Shown here: positions 7,599 through 16,638 of the stretch, in pieces
Layout of the letters: every line of letters begins with the position of its first letter
How positions within the stretch are numbered: the first letter of the stretch is position 1
NCBI RefSeq assembly: GCF_003814875.1
Contig: NZ_RKQF01000001.1
Coordinates: forward strand, 6,572,001-6,636,000
Reading direction: 5' to 3'
Source: Streptomyces sp. Ag109_O5-1
GTDB taxonomy: Bacteria; Actinomycetota; Actinomycetes; Streptomycetales; Streptomycetaceae
Length of the DNA: 64,000 bases
Program-made: the position numbers and the translations under genes
Notes under the pieces: model-generated
What the model was told of the DNA's origin: nothing
What the model saw: only the letters and a program-made list of their open reading frames with translations
Database searches by the model: none

Positions 7599-8930
7599 TC
7601 AAACCCCCCGATCCAGCAGCACAACAGCCACGTCGTCCGTCAGCTCGCCCCCATTGAGCTGCCGTACCTCGTTCACCGCCGCCCGCAGCAACGCCTCCCC
7701 GGTCAGGCCGGAGGCCAACTGCCGGCGCACCATCTCGACCATCCCCTCCTGACCGAGCCGCTCCCCGCCCGAGCCCACCCGGCCCTCGATCAGCCCGTCG
7801 GTGTAGAGCATCAGGCTCCACTCGGCACCCAGCTCGACCTGCATCCGCGGCCACCGGGCACCCTTCAGCAGCCCGAGCGCCGGTCCGTTGTTGTCGTACG
7901 GCAGCAGCTCGGCCGGCCGGTCCGGCCCGGCGACCAGCGGCGCCGGATGCCCGGCCAGGCACAGCCCGGCCCGGCGCCCGTCCGGCGCTATGTCGACCGT
8001 GCAGAGCGTCGCGAAGATCTCGTCGTCCGAGCGCTCGTGCTCCAGCACCTCCTGCAGCGTGCCCAGCAGCTTGTCCCCGCACAGCCCCGCCAGGGTCAGC
8101 GCCCGCCAGGCGATCCGCAGCTCCACCCCGAGCGCGGCCTCGTCCGGCCCGTGCCCGCAGACGTCGCCGATCATCGCGTGCACGGTCCCGTCGGGCGTGC
8201 GCACGGTGTCGTAGAAGTCGCCGCCGAGCAGTGCCCGGGAGCGGCCGGGGCGGTAGCGCGCGGCGAAGCGCAGCGCCGAGCCGTCCAGCAGGGGCGTGGG
8301 CAGCAGGCCGCGCTCCAGGCGGCGGTTCTCCTGCGCCCGCATCCGCCCCTCCGCGAGCTTGCGCTCGGTCGTGAGGGAACGTTTGCGCTCGACGGCGTAC
8401 CGGATGGCGCGGCTCAGCAGCCGGCCGTCCAGTTCGTCCCGGAAGAGGTAGTCCTGCGCGCCGACGCGCACGGCCTCGGTGCCGCGTTCGGCGTCACCGG
8501 AGGCGGTGAGCGCGAGCACGGCATGGCGGGGCGCGAGCTGGAGCACGTGCCGGAGCACGGCGAGCTCGTCGGTACCGGCGCCGTCGCCGGTGGCTGCGCT
8601 CGCGCGGCCCGGCGCCGGCAGCGCCAGGTCCAGCAGGATGCAGTGGACGTCGTCGGTCAGCAGCCGCTCGGCCTCGGTGAGGTTGCGGGCGGTGCGGACG
8701 CGGATCGAGGTGCCGGACGCGTCCTGCAACTCGGGCAGGACCGGCGAGCCGGCCGGATCGTCCTCGATCAACAGCAGGGTGAGAGTGGTGCCGCCGGTGT
8801 TCTGTGCGACGGCTTCCGTGCGGTTGGCCTCTTCCTTGAGGGGGCCGCCGCCCTGTGCGGGCATGGCGGCCGGCGCCTGACCACTCTCCACGGCCGGGAT
8901 CGCTCTCTGCCGCGGTACGGGTACGGGCAT
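7599..8930 (-). CDS. SpoIIE/RsbU-type PP2C phosphatase with N-terminal receiver domain
   Basis: 443 residues from ATG 8930, preceded by GGAAGGA; the frame extends further upstream without a better start. An N-terminal receiver-like domain (LLLIEDDPAGS... ILLDLALP... ALTASGDAERGTEA) carries the Asp pocket and the phosphoacceptor Asp in LLDLALP. A linker helix leads to a PP2C SpoIIE domain (GGDFYDTVRTPDG, MIGDVCGHGPDEA, LMLYTDGLIEGR, DDVAVVLLD). It should dephosphorylate Ser/Thr-phosphoproteins, typically anti-sigma factor antagonists, in response to a histidine kinase. No partner-switching genes are adjacent. Confidence 0.9.
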   Translation of the reverse strand: MPVPVPRQRAIPAVESGQAPAAMPAQGGGPLKEEANRTEAVAQNTGGTTLTLLLIEDDPAGSPVLPELQDASGTSIRVRTARNLTEAERLLTDDVHCILLDLALPAPGRASAATGDGAGTDELAVLRHVLQLAPRHAVLALTASGDAERGTEAVRVGAQDYLFRDELDGRLLSRAIRYAVERKRSLTTERKLAEGRMRAQENRRLERGLLPTPLLDGSALRFAARYRPGRSRALLGGDFYDTVRTPDGTVHAMIGDVCGHGPDEAALGVELRIAWRALTLAGLCGDKLLGTLQEVLEHERSDDEIFATLCTVDIAPDGRRAGLCLAGHPAPLVAGPDRPAELLPYDNNGPALGLLKGARWPRMQVELGAEWSLMLYTDGLIEGRVGSGGERLGQEGMVEMVRRQLASGLTGEALLRAAVNEVRQLNGGELTDDVAVVLLDRGV

Positions 8931-9212
8931 CGTGTTGGGTTCCTTCCCTCCCCCCGAGGGCATGGCGGGGCGAGGGACCTCGACCCACCCGACGGGGACC
9001 ATAGCGGTACTGGCCGCTTCAACGGAATGGTGTGAGCCGCGTCGCCCTGTCTCAGGCCGGTGGCATATGCCGCATGCCGTACCGCAGTTGGGTAAGAAGT
9101 GTGCCGGAAGGGGATGACGAAGGTCACGTGCGCCGGAGTTTGAACGGGTGTTGGCGTGCACTGGGTCACATGACTCAGCTCACGAAAGGGACATCACACC
9201 TAAAAAGAACGG

Positions 9213-10343
9213 TCAGGCGTCCGGGCGTACCACTCCGAGGATCGGCATCGAACCGGCGCCGCCGATCGACACCGTCCGCCCCGGGCGCGGGGCTTGGATG
9301 ATCGCGCCGTCCCCGATGTACATCGCGACATGGCTGGCGTCGTCGAAGTAGATGATCAGATCGCCGGGGCGCATGTCCTTGACGTCGATGTGCTTGAGCT
9401 GCTTCCACTGCTCTTCCGAGGTGCGTGGAATCGGCCGGCCGGCGCTCGCCCAGGCCTGCGAGGTCAGCCCCGAGCAGTCGTACGAGTCCGGACCCTCCGC
9501 GCCCCACACATACGGCTTGCCGAGCTGCGCGGTGGCGAACGCGACCGCCTTCTGGCCCGCCGCGGACGCCTTGCTGTGGATCTCGTCGAGTATCCCGGTG
9601 TCCAGCCAGGCGGTCTGCGCCTTGTAGGCGGCCTCCCGCTCCAGTTCGGCGAGGCGTTCCTTCTGCTTCTCCTCCAGCTGCGATTCGAGCTTCTCTGCGG
9701 CGGCGATCCGCTCCGTGATCTTCTTCTTCGCGGCGGCCTTCGCCTTGCGTCCCGCCTCCAGCTTGTTCCACTGGTCGGCCGCGTCCGCCGCGTACTGCTT
9801 CAAATCCTGCTGGGTCTGGGTCAGTTCCCTGATCAGGTCCTTGTAGGCCCGCCCCCCCTGGAGTGCCAGCCCGGCCCCGTCCAGGAACTGCGAGGGGTTG
9901 TCGCTCAGCAGCAGCTGGGCGGTGTCCGGCAGTCCGCCGGTGCGGTACTGGGCGGCCGCCGCCCGGCCCGCGCGGGCCTTCAACTCGTCGAGCTGCTGCT
10001 GGCCCTTGACGATCTTCTTGGCCAGCTCGACGATCTCGGCGGACTGCTGCTGGGAGGCCTCCTGGGCGGCGTTGTACGCGTCGGTGGCGACGGCCGCGTC
10101 ATGGTAGAGATCGTCCAGTTTCTCCCGTACGGCCTCAAGGTCCTTGTCGGCCGGGAGAGTCACGGCGGGACTGGGGGAGGCCGAGGCGCCGGGAGAGGCC
10201 GAGGTGCTGGAGGACGGTGTGGGGCTCGGTGCCGCGAACGCCGTGCCGGGTGCCGCCAGTACGGTCACCGCGCAGACCACGGTCACCGCCACCATCAGGA
10301 TCCGGCGCCCGCCCGGGCGGGCGGTGTGCTTGTCCGGCCCCAT
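9213..10343 (-). CDS. Secreted NlpC/P60 peptidoglycan endopeptidase (C40)
   Basis: 376 residues from ATG 10343. A signal peptide (basic start, then VAVTVVCAVTVLAAPGTAFA) is followed by a Ser/Pro linker, a long coiled coil (about residues 70-240, Gln/Lys/Ala/Glu-rich), and a C-terminal NlpC/P60 domain with the catalytic Cys in DSYDCSGLT and His in DASHVAMYIG. This is the RipA-like architecture of actinobacterial hydrolases that cut D-Glu-mDAP bonds, with the coiled coil acting as a regulatory or targeting arm. The upstream region holds CTTACTGACGGTTAATCAG but no promoter I can define. Confidence 0.92.
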   Translation of the reverse strand: MGPDKHTARPGGRRILMVAVTVVCAVTVLAAPGTAFAAPSPTPSSSTSASPGASASPSPAVTLPADKDLEAVREKLDDLYHDAAVATDAYNAAQEASQQQSAEIVELAKKIVKGQQQLDELKARAGRAAAAQYRTGGLPDTAQLLLSDNPSQFLDGAGLALQGGRAYKDLIRELTQTQQDLKQYAADAADQWNKLEAGRKAKAAAKKKITERIAAAEKLESQLEEKQKERLAELEREAAYKAQTAWLDTGILDEIHSKASAAGQKAVAFATAQLGKPYVWGAEGPDSYDCSGLTSQAWASAGRPIPRTSEEQWKQLKHIDVKDMRPGDLIIYFDDASHVAMYIGDGAIIQAPRPGRTVSIGGAGSMPILGVVRPDA

Positions 10344-10530
10344 GACCCGACCCCCCAAAAAAAACTGATTAACCGTCAGTAACTTATGACACGTGGAGGA
10401 TCGTGCCACGTCGCGCCGCAAAGCGACAGAGGTAGCAACAGGCGGGTTCCTCCCCTGTTTCCCCCCGAGCATGACGATCTCCCCGCCTTTGTGACGTACG
10501 ACTCACCGAGATCGTTCCATCCGCCCGCCA

Positions 10531-11298
10531 TCAGGCAAGCGGCGCCAATGCCCCCCACGCCACCGTCACTTCTCCCTGCCGCCAGCGCACCGCCGAGTCC
10601 GTCACGGGCCAGTCGGCCGTCAGGTCCCGCACCGCCCGGATCCACCGCTGCCGGGCGCCGTACGACGCGTAGGGCGCGGCGGCCGCCCATGCGCGGTCGA
10701 AGTCCCGCAGGAACGCGTGCACCGGCTCGCCCGGCACATTGCGGTGGATCAGCGCCTTCGGCAGCCGCTCCGCGAGGTCCGAGGGCCGCTCCAGCGACCC
10801 CAGCCGGGTGGCGAAGGTCACCGTCCGCGGCCCCTCCGCCCCGAGCGCCACCCACACATGACGCCGCCCGATCTCGTCACAGGTCCCCTCGACCAGCAGC
10901 CCGTCCGGCGCGAGCCGTGCGCACAGCCCCTCCCACACGCCGGCCACCTCGCGCTCGTCGTACTGCCGCAGCACATTGGCCGCACGGATCAGCAACGGCC
11001 GCGCGGGCACGGGGATCTCGAACCCGCCGTGCCGGAAGGTGAGCCCGTCACGCTCGTAGGGCTTGGCCGCGAAGACCCGGGCGGGCTCGATCTCGACCCC
11101 GACGACACGCGCGCGTGGAGCGACGGTACGCAGCCGGCCGAGCAGTTCGACGGCGGTCCAGGGCGCGGCTCCGTAACCGAGGTCGACGGCAACGGGATCG
11201 CCGGCGCGCCGCAGTTCGGCACCGTGGGTCGCGGCGATCCAGCGGTCCATGCGGCGCAGCCGGTTGGGGTTGGTGGTCCCGCGCGTCACCGTTCCCAT
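10531..11298 (-). CDS. Class I SAM-dependent methyltransferase-like protein
   Basis: 255 residues from ATG 11298 (GGGGGG upstream); ATG 11358 is an alternative, but that region carries a repeated hairpin. The SAM-binding motif I is VAVDLGYGAAPWTAVEL, followed by an acidic VVGVEIEPAR. RAANVLRQYDEREVAGVWEGL and a GLLVEGTCDEIG segment follow. Substrate unknown. It is divergent from mshA, separated by about 300 nt holding two repeat elements. Confidence 0.8.
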   Translation of the reverse strand: MGTVTRGTTNPNRLRRMDRWIAATHGAELRRAGDPVAVDLGYGAAPWTAVELLGRLRTVAPRARVVGVEIEPARVFAAKPYERDGLTFRHGGFEIPVPARPLLIRAANVLRQYDEREVAGVWEGLCARLAPDGLLVEGTCDEIGRRHVWVALGAEGPRTVTFATRLGSLERPSDLAERLPKALIHRNVPGEPVHAFLRDFDRAWAAAAPYASYGARQRWIRAVRDLTADWPVTDSAVRWRQGEVTVAWGALAPLA

Positions 11299-11307
11299 GA
11301 TGGGGGT

Positions 11308-11437
11308 CCCCCCGCTCGAGCGAAGCCGAGAGTGGGGGAGGGGGGCGCGGGCTTTCATGCCTACGAGGGTAAAGCGCCCCATAGGGGCGCGGGGAACTGC
11401 GCGACCAGCCCCACCGGCCTGCAACCGACCGGCGGCC
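11308..11437. repeat. Recurrent hairpin element and dispersed repeat copy 3 (short form)
   Basis: Two elements fill the mshA/methyltransferase gap. 11308-11340 is an imperfect hairpin flanked by CCCCC/GGGGG arms with an inner CTCG/CGAG stem, a pattern I recall as common in Streptomyces genomes. 11373-11437 is the short form of the dispersed repeat (GCGCCCC AT AGGGGCGC, then GGGGAACTGCGCGACCAGCC). The remaining bases to 11601 hold the mshA promoter region and AAGGAGGA at 11587-11594. Confidence 0.7.
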
Positions 11438-11601
11438 TCACCGCCCCCACGCATCCCACCCTCGAACGGTTGAGCGACGTTCAGTAACGTGTCAGTAAAA
11501 TCGACGCCCCCCGGAATGGGAACCAACCCCTCCGCTGTTGCACTCCTGGAGGACGCTCGACGCCCTCCCAACGGCATGCCCGCACCAAGGAGGACCGCCA
11601 C

Positions 11602-12939
11602 GTGAGCCAGTACGCCAGCAGGCTCGGGCGCCGCTCACCGTCGGCTGCCACCCGGCTCCTCCGGCCCCGCCGCCCCCGCCGGGTCGCCATGCTCTCCGTG
11701 CACACCTCACCGCTCCACCAGCCCGGCACCGGCGACGCCGGCGGCATGAACGTCTACATCGTGGAGCTCGCGCAGCGCCTCGCCGCGATCAACATCGAGG
11801 TCGAGATATTCACCCGGGCCACCTCCGGCGGCCTCCCGCACACCGTCGAACTCGCCCCCGGCGTCCTCGTCCGGCACGTCGACGCCGGCCCCTACGAGGG
11901 CCTCGCCAAGGAGGACCTCCCGGCCCAGCTGTGCGCCTTCACGCACGGCGTGATGCAGGCCTGGGCCGGCCACCGCCCCGGCCACTACGACCTCGTCCAC
12001 TCGCACTACTGGCTCTCCGGCCACGTCGGCTGGCTCGCCGCCCAGCGCTGGGGCGTCCCCCTGGTGCACGCCATGCACACCATGGCCAAGGTCAAGAACG
12101 CCAGCCTGGCCGACGGCGACACCCCCGAACCCGCCGCCCGGGTCATCGGCGAGACCCAGATAGTGACCGCGGCCGACCGTCTCATCGCGAACACCGCCGA
12201 AGAGGCCGACGAACTCGTGCGCCACTACAGCGCCGACCCGGCCAAGGTCGCCGTCGTCCACCCCGGAGTGAACCTCGACCGGTTCCGCCCCGCCGACGGC
12301 CGCGCGGCCGCCCGTGCCCGCCTCGGCCTCCCGCAGGATGCCCTGATCCCGCTCTTCGCGGGCCGCATCCAGCCCCTGAAGGCCCCCGATGTGCTGCTCC
12401 GCGCGGTGGCCGTCCTCCTCGACGAGCGCCCCGAACTCCGCTCCCGGATCGTCGTGCCGATCGTCGGCGGCCCCAGCGGTAGCGGCCTCGCCAAGCCGGA
12501 GGGGCTGCAGAAACTGGCCGCGCGGCTCGGTGTCGCGGACGTGGTCCGCTTCCGCCCGCCGGTCGGGCAGGAGCAGCTCGCGGACTGGTTCCGGGCGGCC
12601 TCCGTCCTGGTCATGCCCTCCTACAGCGAGTCCTTCGGCCTGGTGGCGATAGAGGCCCAGGCGGCCGGGACGCCGGTGCTCGCGGCCGCCGTCGGCGGCC
12701 TCCCCGTGGCCGTCCGGGACGGTGAGACCGGCTTCCTGGTGCACGGTCACAACCCTGCCGACTACGCGCGCGTGCTGCGCTGTTTCGCCGACGACGCCAC
12801 TCTGGCGGACCGTTTCGGCAGCGCCGCCGCCCGGCACGCCCAGTCCTTCGGCTGGGACACCGCGGCCGCCGCCACCGCCGACGTCTACATGGCCGCGAAC
12901 CAGTCCCACCGCCGTCGCGTACGCTCCCCCCATGGGTGA
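11602..12939 (+). CDS. mshA: D-inositol-3-phosphate glycosyltransferase, first step of mycothiol synthesis
   Basis: 445 residues from GTG 11602 with AAGGAGGA at 11587-11594. GT4/GT-B fold: N-terminal domain with HTSPLHQPGTGDAGGMNVYI, the donor-binding HSHYWLSGHVG, and the C-terminal EX7E-type region (MPSYSESFGLVAIEAQAAGTPV). These motifs are specific to MshA, which joins UDP-GlcNAc and 1D-myo-inositol 3-phosphate to start mycothiol, the actinobacterial low-molecular-weight thiol. The next gene (YbjN-like) overlaps its end by 8 nt, so the two are probably co-expressed. Confidence 0.97.
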   Translation: MSQYASRLGRRSPSAATRLLRPRRPRRVAMLSVHTSPLHQPGTGDAGGMNVYIVELAQRLAAINIEVEIFTRATSGGLPHTVELAPGVLVRHVDAGPYEGLAKEDLPAQLCAFTHGVMQAWAGHRPGHYDLVHSHYWLSGHVGWLAAQRWGVPLVHAMHTMAKVKNASLADGDTPEPAARVIGETQIVTAADRLIANTAEEADELVRHYSADPAKVAVVHPGVNLDRFRPADGRAAARARLGLPQDALIPLFAGRIQPLKAPDVLLRAVAVLLDERPELRSRIVVPIVGGPSGSGLAKPEGLQKLAARLGVADVVRFRPPVGQEQLADWFRAASVLVMPSYSESFGLVAIEAQAAGTPVLAAAVGGLPVAVRDGETGFLVHGHNPADYARVLRCFADDATLADRFGSAAARHAQSFGWDTAAAATADVYMAANQSHRRRVRSPHG

Positions 12940-13441
12940 TGCTCCACAAGAACGGCAGGCCGCGCAGGTCATCGAGGGTGTCCTGAAGGACGCCGAGCTG
13001 GAGTGGGAGAGTCCCGAGCCCGGCAACTACGTCGTACAGCTCCCCGGCACCCGCAAGCTGAAGACGACCGTCTCCCTCCTCGTCGGCCGCCACTCCCTCT
13101 CGCTCAACGCCTTTGTCATCCGCCACCCCGACGAGAACGAACCGGCCGTCCACCGCTGGCTCCTGGAGCGCAACCTCAAGCTGTACGGCGTGGGTTACGC
13201 TGTCGACCGCCTCGGCGACGTGTACGTCACCGCCAGGCTCCCGCTCGCCTCCGTCACCCCCGATGAGATCGACCGCATCCTCGGCCAGGTCCTGGAGGCG
13301 GCCGACGGTGCCTTCAACACCCTCCTGGAGCTGGGCTTCGCCTCCGCGATCCGCAAGGAGTACGCGTGGCGGGTGTCGCGCGGGGAGTCGACCCGGAACC
13401 TGGATGCGTTCACCCATCTGATCGAGCGCCCGGCCGACTGA
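12932..13441 (+). CDS. YbjN domain protein
   Basis: 169 residues from ATG 12932, overlapping the mshA stop by 8 nt, which implies translational coupling. It has the YbjN/type III secretion chaperone-like fold pattern (YVVQLPGTRKLKTTVSLLVG, then LLERNLKLYGVGYAVDRLGDVYVTARLP). YbjN-domain proteins occur widely beside mshA in actinobacteria. In enterobacteria YbjN affects motility and stress; no biochemical function is established here. Cytoplasmic, no signal peptide. Confidence 0.88.
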   Translation: MGDAPQERQAAQVIEGVLKDAELEWESPEPGNYVVQLPGTRKLKTTVSLLVGRHSLSLNAFVIRHPDENEPAVHRWLLERNLKLYGVGYAVDRLGDVYVTARLPLASVTPDEIDRILGQVLEAADGAFNTLLELGFASAIRKEYAWRVSRGESTRNLDAFTHLIERPAD

Positions 13442-13576
13442 CCCAGGTCCGTACCTGAGCCCGATTGACCCCTGCACGACTCTTTCGAGGCGCCGGGGTG
13501 CCGTGCCATGCTCACGCCAGACGCAGATCTGAACGTCGTTCACATCCATGAAGAGTCGCATGGAAGGACGCACGGA

Positions 13577-15262
13577 ATGAGCACCGCGCACCAAGGCATG
13601 ACCAACGGCATGACCAGACGGACCCTGCTCGCCGGCGCCACAGCGGTGGCCGCCGCCACCGTGACGGCCGGTACGGCCCGAGCATCGGAAGGGGTCCACG
13701 CATCCGGCGGCCAGGTCCCTTCCCTCTGGCGGGAGTTCACCTGCACCCCCTTCACCCACCCGCAGATCCCGTTCATCGGCAGGGCCGGCGCGGCACGCAT
13801 CCGCCGCCTCCCCGTGGTGGCCGACGTCCGCGCGTACGGCGCCGTGGCCGACGGAGTCACCGACTGCGCCCCCGCGATCAACCGTGCCATCGCCGCTGCC
13901 GCCAGGGCCGGCGGTGGCACGGTCACCATCCCGCCCGGCACCTTCCGCATCGACGGCCTGATCCAGCTCGGCCACGACAACGTGGTGCTGCGCGGCGCCG
14001 GCAGCGGGCGTACCACGCTGTACGCGACGAAGAACCTCACCGAACTGATCGGCCCGTACGGCTCCCGGTACGGCGGCACCAAGTCCGCGTGGTCCTGGGC
14101 GGGCGGCCTCATCTGGCTGGCGCCGCAGGCCCGTTGGGACTCCCTGACGGCCGCCATAAGGGGACAGGCCTGGCCGTTCGAGGGCTGGACCGGCAACAAG
14201 CGGGACGAGTGGGAGCAGTTGACGCCCGTCGCCCCCGCCCGCCAGGGCGACCGGACGGTCACCGTCACCGACCCCTCCCGGCTGCGCCCCGGCCGCCTGG
14301 TACTCCTCCGCGTGGACGACGACAGCGCCCACACCCTCCTCCAGCACATGTCCGGCGGGGGCCCGGGCCCGGCGTCGTACTACTGGGAGGACAAGACCAA
14401 GCTGCTGTCGTACGTGCCCTACGAATGGCCCGTCCGCGTCGCGGCCGTTCGCGGCCGCCGGGTGACCCTGGAGCGCCCGCTCCCGGTCGACCTGCGCCCC
14501 GAGTGGAACCCGCAGTTCACCACGCACGTAAGGGCGTTGACCGGATCCGGGGTGGAGGGCCTCACCCTCGACGTGATGGAGACCCCGCAGTCCCCGCACC
14601 TCCTCGACAAGGGCTACAACGGGGTCGTCCTGCAGTGCGCGTACGACTGCTGGGTGGACGACGTCACGGTCCGCAACGTCGACAACGGCTTCGGCCTGGT
14701 CGCCGCCTCCGCCTGCACCCTGCGCCGCACCCGGGTCGGCGGCCGGGGTGAACACCACCCGTACTTCTGCCGCGAGGGCTCGCACGACAACCTGATCGAG
14801 GACTTCACGATCGAGGAACGCACGGTCCCGGCCCCGTCCGACACTCAGCTGCACGGCATCAACGTCGAGGGCCTGTCCTCCTACAACGTCTGGTCGCGCG
14901 GCGAAATGCAGATGGGCACCTTCGACTCCCACCGGGGTCTGCCCTTCGCGAACGTCCGCACCGACATCACCGTCAACAACAACGGCCGCCACGGCGGCGA
15001 CGCGAACGCGGGACCGTTGTTCGGGGCGCGGTTCACGCACTGGAACGTCCGGGTGACCAACGGCCGCGCGGGCCTGATGCGCCTCGACGGCCTCGCCCCG
15101 TACTCCGCCACCGTCGGCCTCGACACGGTCACGGACTTCGACCAGATCGACGTACCGGACTTCACCGGCGACCTGCACTCCCGCCTGGAGCTGTACGGGA
15201 CATGGGACGCGGTCCGGCCGCGGAACCTGTACGAGGCTCAGCGCGAGCTGCCGTTCCGGTAG
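13577..15262 (+). CDS. Tat-exported right-handed beta-helix protein (pectate lyase/GH28 superfamily-like)
   Basis: 561 residues from ATG 13577 with GGAAGGA upstream. The twin-arginine signal TRRTLLAGATAVAAA is followed by an AxA-type cleavage region. The pectate-lyase superfamily entry motif VADVRAYGAVADGVTDCAPA (about residue 75) and GGTVTIPPGTFRI start a beta-helix. LRGAGSGRTTLY and the Asn/His-rich coils (GHDNVVLRG, YNVWSRGEMQMG) continue it. It is expected to degrade or bind an extracellular polysaccharide; the substrate is unknown. Its 3' end overlaps the convergent AraC gene by 25 nt. Confidence 0.85.
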   Translation: MSTAHQGMTNGMTRRTLLAGATAVAAATVTAGTARASEGVHASGGQVPSLWREFTCTPFTHPQIPFIGRAGAARIRRLPVVADVRAYGAVADGVTDCAPAINRAIAAAARAGGGTVTIPPGTFRIDGLIQLGHDNVVLRGAGSGRTTLYATKNLTELIGPYGSRYGGTKSAWSWAGGLIWLAPQARWDSLTAAIRGQAWPFEGWTGNKRDEWEQLTPVAPARQGDRTVTVTDPSRLRPGRLVLLRVDDDSAHTLLQHMSGGGPGPASYYWEDKTKLLSYVPYEWPVRVAAVRGRRVTLERPLPVDLRPEWNPQFTTHVRALTGSGVEGLTLDVMETPQSPHLLDKGYNGVVLQCAYDCWVDDVTVRNVDNGFGLVAASACTLRRTRVGGRGEHHPYFCREGSHDNLIEDFTIEERTVPAPSDTQLHGINVEGLSSYNVWSRGEMQMGTFDSHRGLPFANVRTDITVNNNGRHGGDANAGPLFGARFTHWNVRVTNGRAGLMRLDGLAPYSATVGLDTVTDFDQIDVPDFTGDLHSRLELYGTWDAVRPRNLYEAQRELPFR

Positions 15263-16083
15263 CGCCCGGGGGTCACCCCGACCAGCCTCTTGAAGTGGCG
15301 GGTGAGATGGGCCTGGTCGTAGAAGCCGGTGGCGGTGGCCGTCTCGCCGGGCGGTACACCGTCGAGGAGCAGCCGGCGGGCGCGGCCGACGCGGCGGGAC
15401 ATCAGGTACTGGTGCGGGGCGATGCCGTACGCGCCGCTGAACGCCCGTACCAGGTGGGCGGGGTGCGCGTGCAGCAGCCGGGCGGCCTCCTCCAGGGCGA
15501 GCCCGTCGGCGACGCGTTCGTCGAGGAGCTCGCGGAGGGCGGCGGCGAGGGCCGGGCCGGCCGGCCGCTCGGCCACGAGACGGGGGCGGAGCAGGCCCCG
15601 CAGCCGCTCGCCGATGAGGGTGAGCCGGCTCTCCGCCTCCAGCTCGTCTCCGGGGCGGGCGAGGGAGGAATGCAGCTGGCCGACGCGCCGGCGCAGCAGC
15701 GGGTCGCGCAGGTCGGGCCCGTCGACGGCGGCCCCGATGAGCTCGTCGCCGAGCAGGGCGCCGTCCAGATAGACCACGCGCTTGCGGAAACCGTCCGCGG
15801 TGGCCGGGGAGCCGTTGTGCGGTACGTGCGGCGGCAGCAGGGACACGGTGTCGCCAGGGGTGCCGTGCTCGTGCCGGTCGAGGTCGTACCGTACGGCGCC
15901 GTCGTCCACGATGAGCAGCGTCCAGGCGTCATGGACGTGCATCGGGTAGGCGTACTCGGTGAAGTGCGCGTGGAAGACCTCGGCGACGCCCGGGACACGC
16001 GGCCGCCAGGCGGTGACGTGCTGCGTGGCGTGCGGCCCGGCGTCCTGCGGGGCGTCCTGCGGGACGTGCTGCCGGGGGGCCAT
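15238..16083 (-). CDS. AraC family transcriptional regulator
   Basis: 281 residues from ATG 16083. An N-terminal cupin-like AraC_binding domain (HFTEYAYPMHVHDAWTLLIV) precedes a C-terminal pair of HTHs with the AraC signature (GFYDQAHLTRHFKRLVGVTPGRYR). It is divergent from the DUF2000 gene with 49 nt between starts, so it probably controls that gene; AraC/DUF2000 pairing is common in actinobacteria. Its end overlaps the beta-helix gene by 25 nt. Confidence 0.92.
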   Translation of the reverse strand: MAPRQHVPQDAPQDAGPHATQHVTAWRPRVPGVAEVFHAHFTEYAYPMHVHDAWTLLIVDDGAVRYDLDRHEHGTPGDTVSLLPPHVPHNGSPATADGFRKRVVYLDGALLGDELIGAAVDGPDLRDPLLRRRVGQLHSSLARPGDELEAESRLTLIGERLRGLLRPRLVAERPAGPALAAALRELLDERVADGLALEEAARLLHAHPAHLVRAFSGAYGIAPHQYLMSRRVGRARRLLLDGVPPGETATATGFYDQAHLTRHFKRLVGVTPGRYRNGSSR

Positions 16084-16132
16084 GCAAAGAACGTACAAGA
16101 CGGGGTCGTACCGCGGTCGGCAGTCTCATGGC

Positions 16133-16558
16133 ATGAGCACTGAACCCCTCCGCTTCGATACGAAGATCGCCGTTCTGCTCCGCGAGGACCTGGAGCCGTG
16201 GCAGCGCCTCAACGTGACAGCCTTCCTGGTCAGCGGCCTGGGACCGACCCTCCCCGAGGTGGTCGGGGAGCCGTACGAGGACGCCGACGGGGTGGCGTAC
16301 CTGCCGATGTTCCGGCAGCCGGTGCTGGTCTTCGAAGGCACGAAGGAAGTGGTGAAGGCGGCCCACACCCGGGCCCTGAGCCGCGCCCTGCCCCGGGCCG
16401 TCTTCACGGCGGACCTGTTCTCGACCGGCAACGACCGCGACAACCGCGCGGCGGTGCGCGCCGTACCCACGGCCCAGCTGGACCTGGTGGGGCTCGCGGT
16501 GTACGGGCCGCGGAACGGGGTGGACAAGGTGCTGAAGGGGGCCCGGATGCATCCGTGA
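16133..16558 (+). CDS. DUF2000 family protein
   Basis: 141 residues from ATG 16133. FDTKIAVLLREDLEPWQRLNVTAFLVSG and a C-terminal YGPRNGVDKVLKG match DUF2000, a small PTH2-like fold family. It is divergently transcribed from the AraC regulator. Function unknown; aminoacyl-tRNA hydrolase activity is only a fold-based guess. Confidence 0.8.
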   Translation: MSTEPLRFDTKIAVLLREDLEPWQRLNVTAFLVSGLGPTLPEVVGEPYEDADGVAYLPMFRQPVLVFEGTKEVVKAAHTRALSRALPRAVFTADLFSTGNDRDNRAAVRAVPTAQLDLVGLAVYGPRNGVDKVLKGARMHP

Positions 16559-16638
16559 CCTGCACTGTCCGCCGACAGAAGGAATCCCGTCGGGTGACCG
16601 GGTGATCGGATTATCACAATGGATGCAATCCGGGCTGA

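Noticed and set aside
7533..9035. 500-residue plus-strand frame opposite the SpoIIE-type phosphatase
   Set aside because: Shadow of the phosphatase; Arg/Gln/Pro-rich with no domain.
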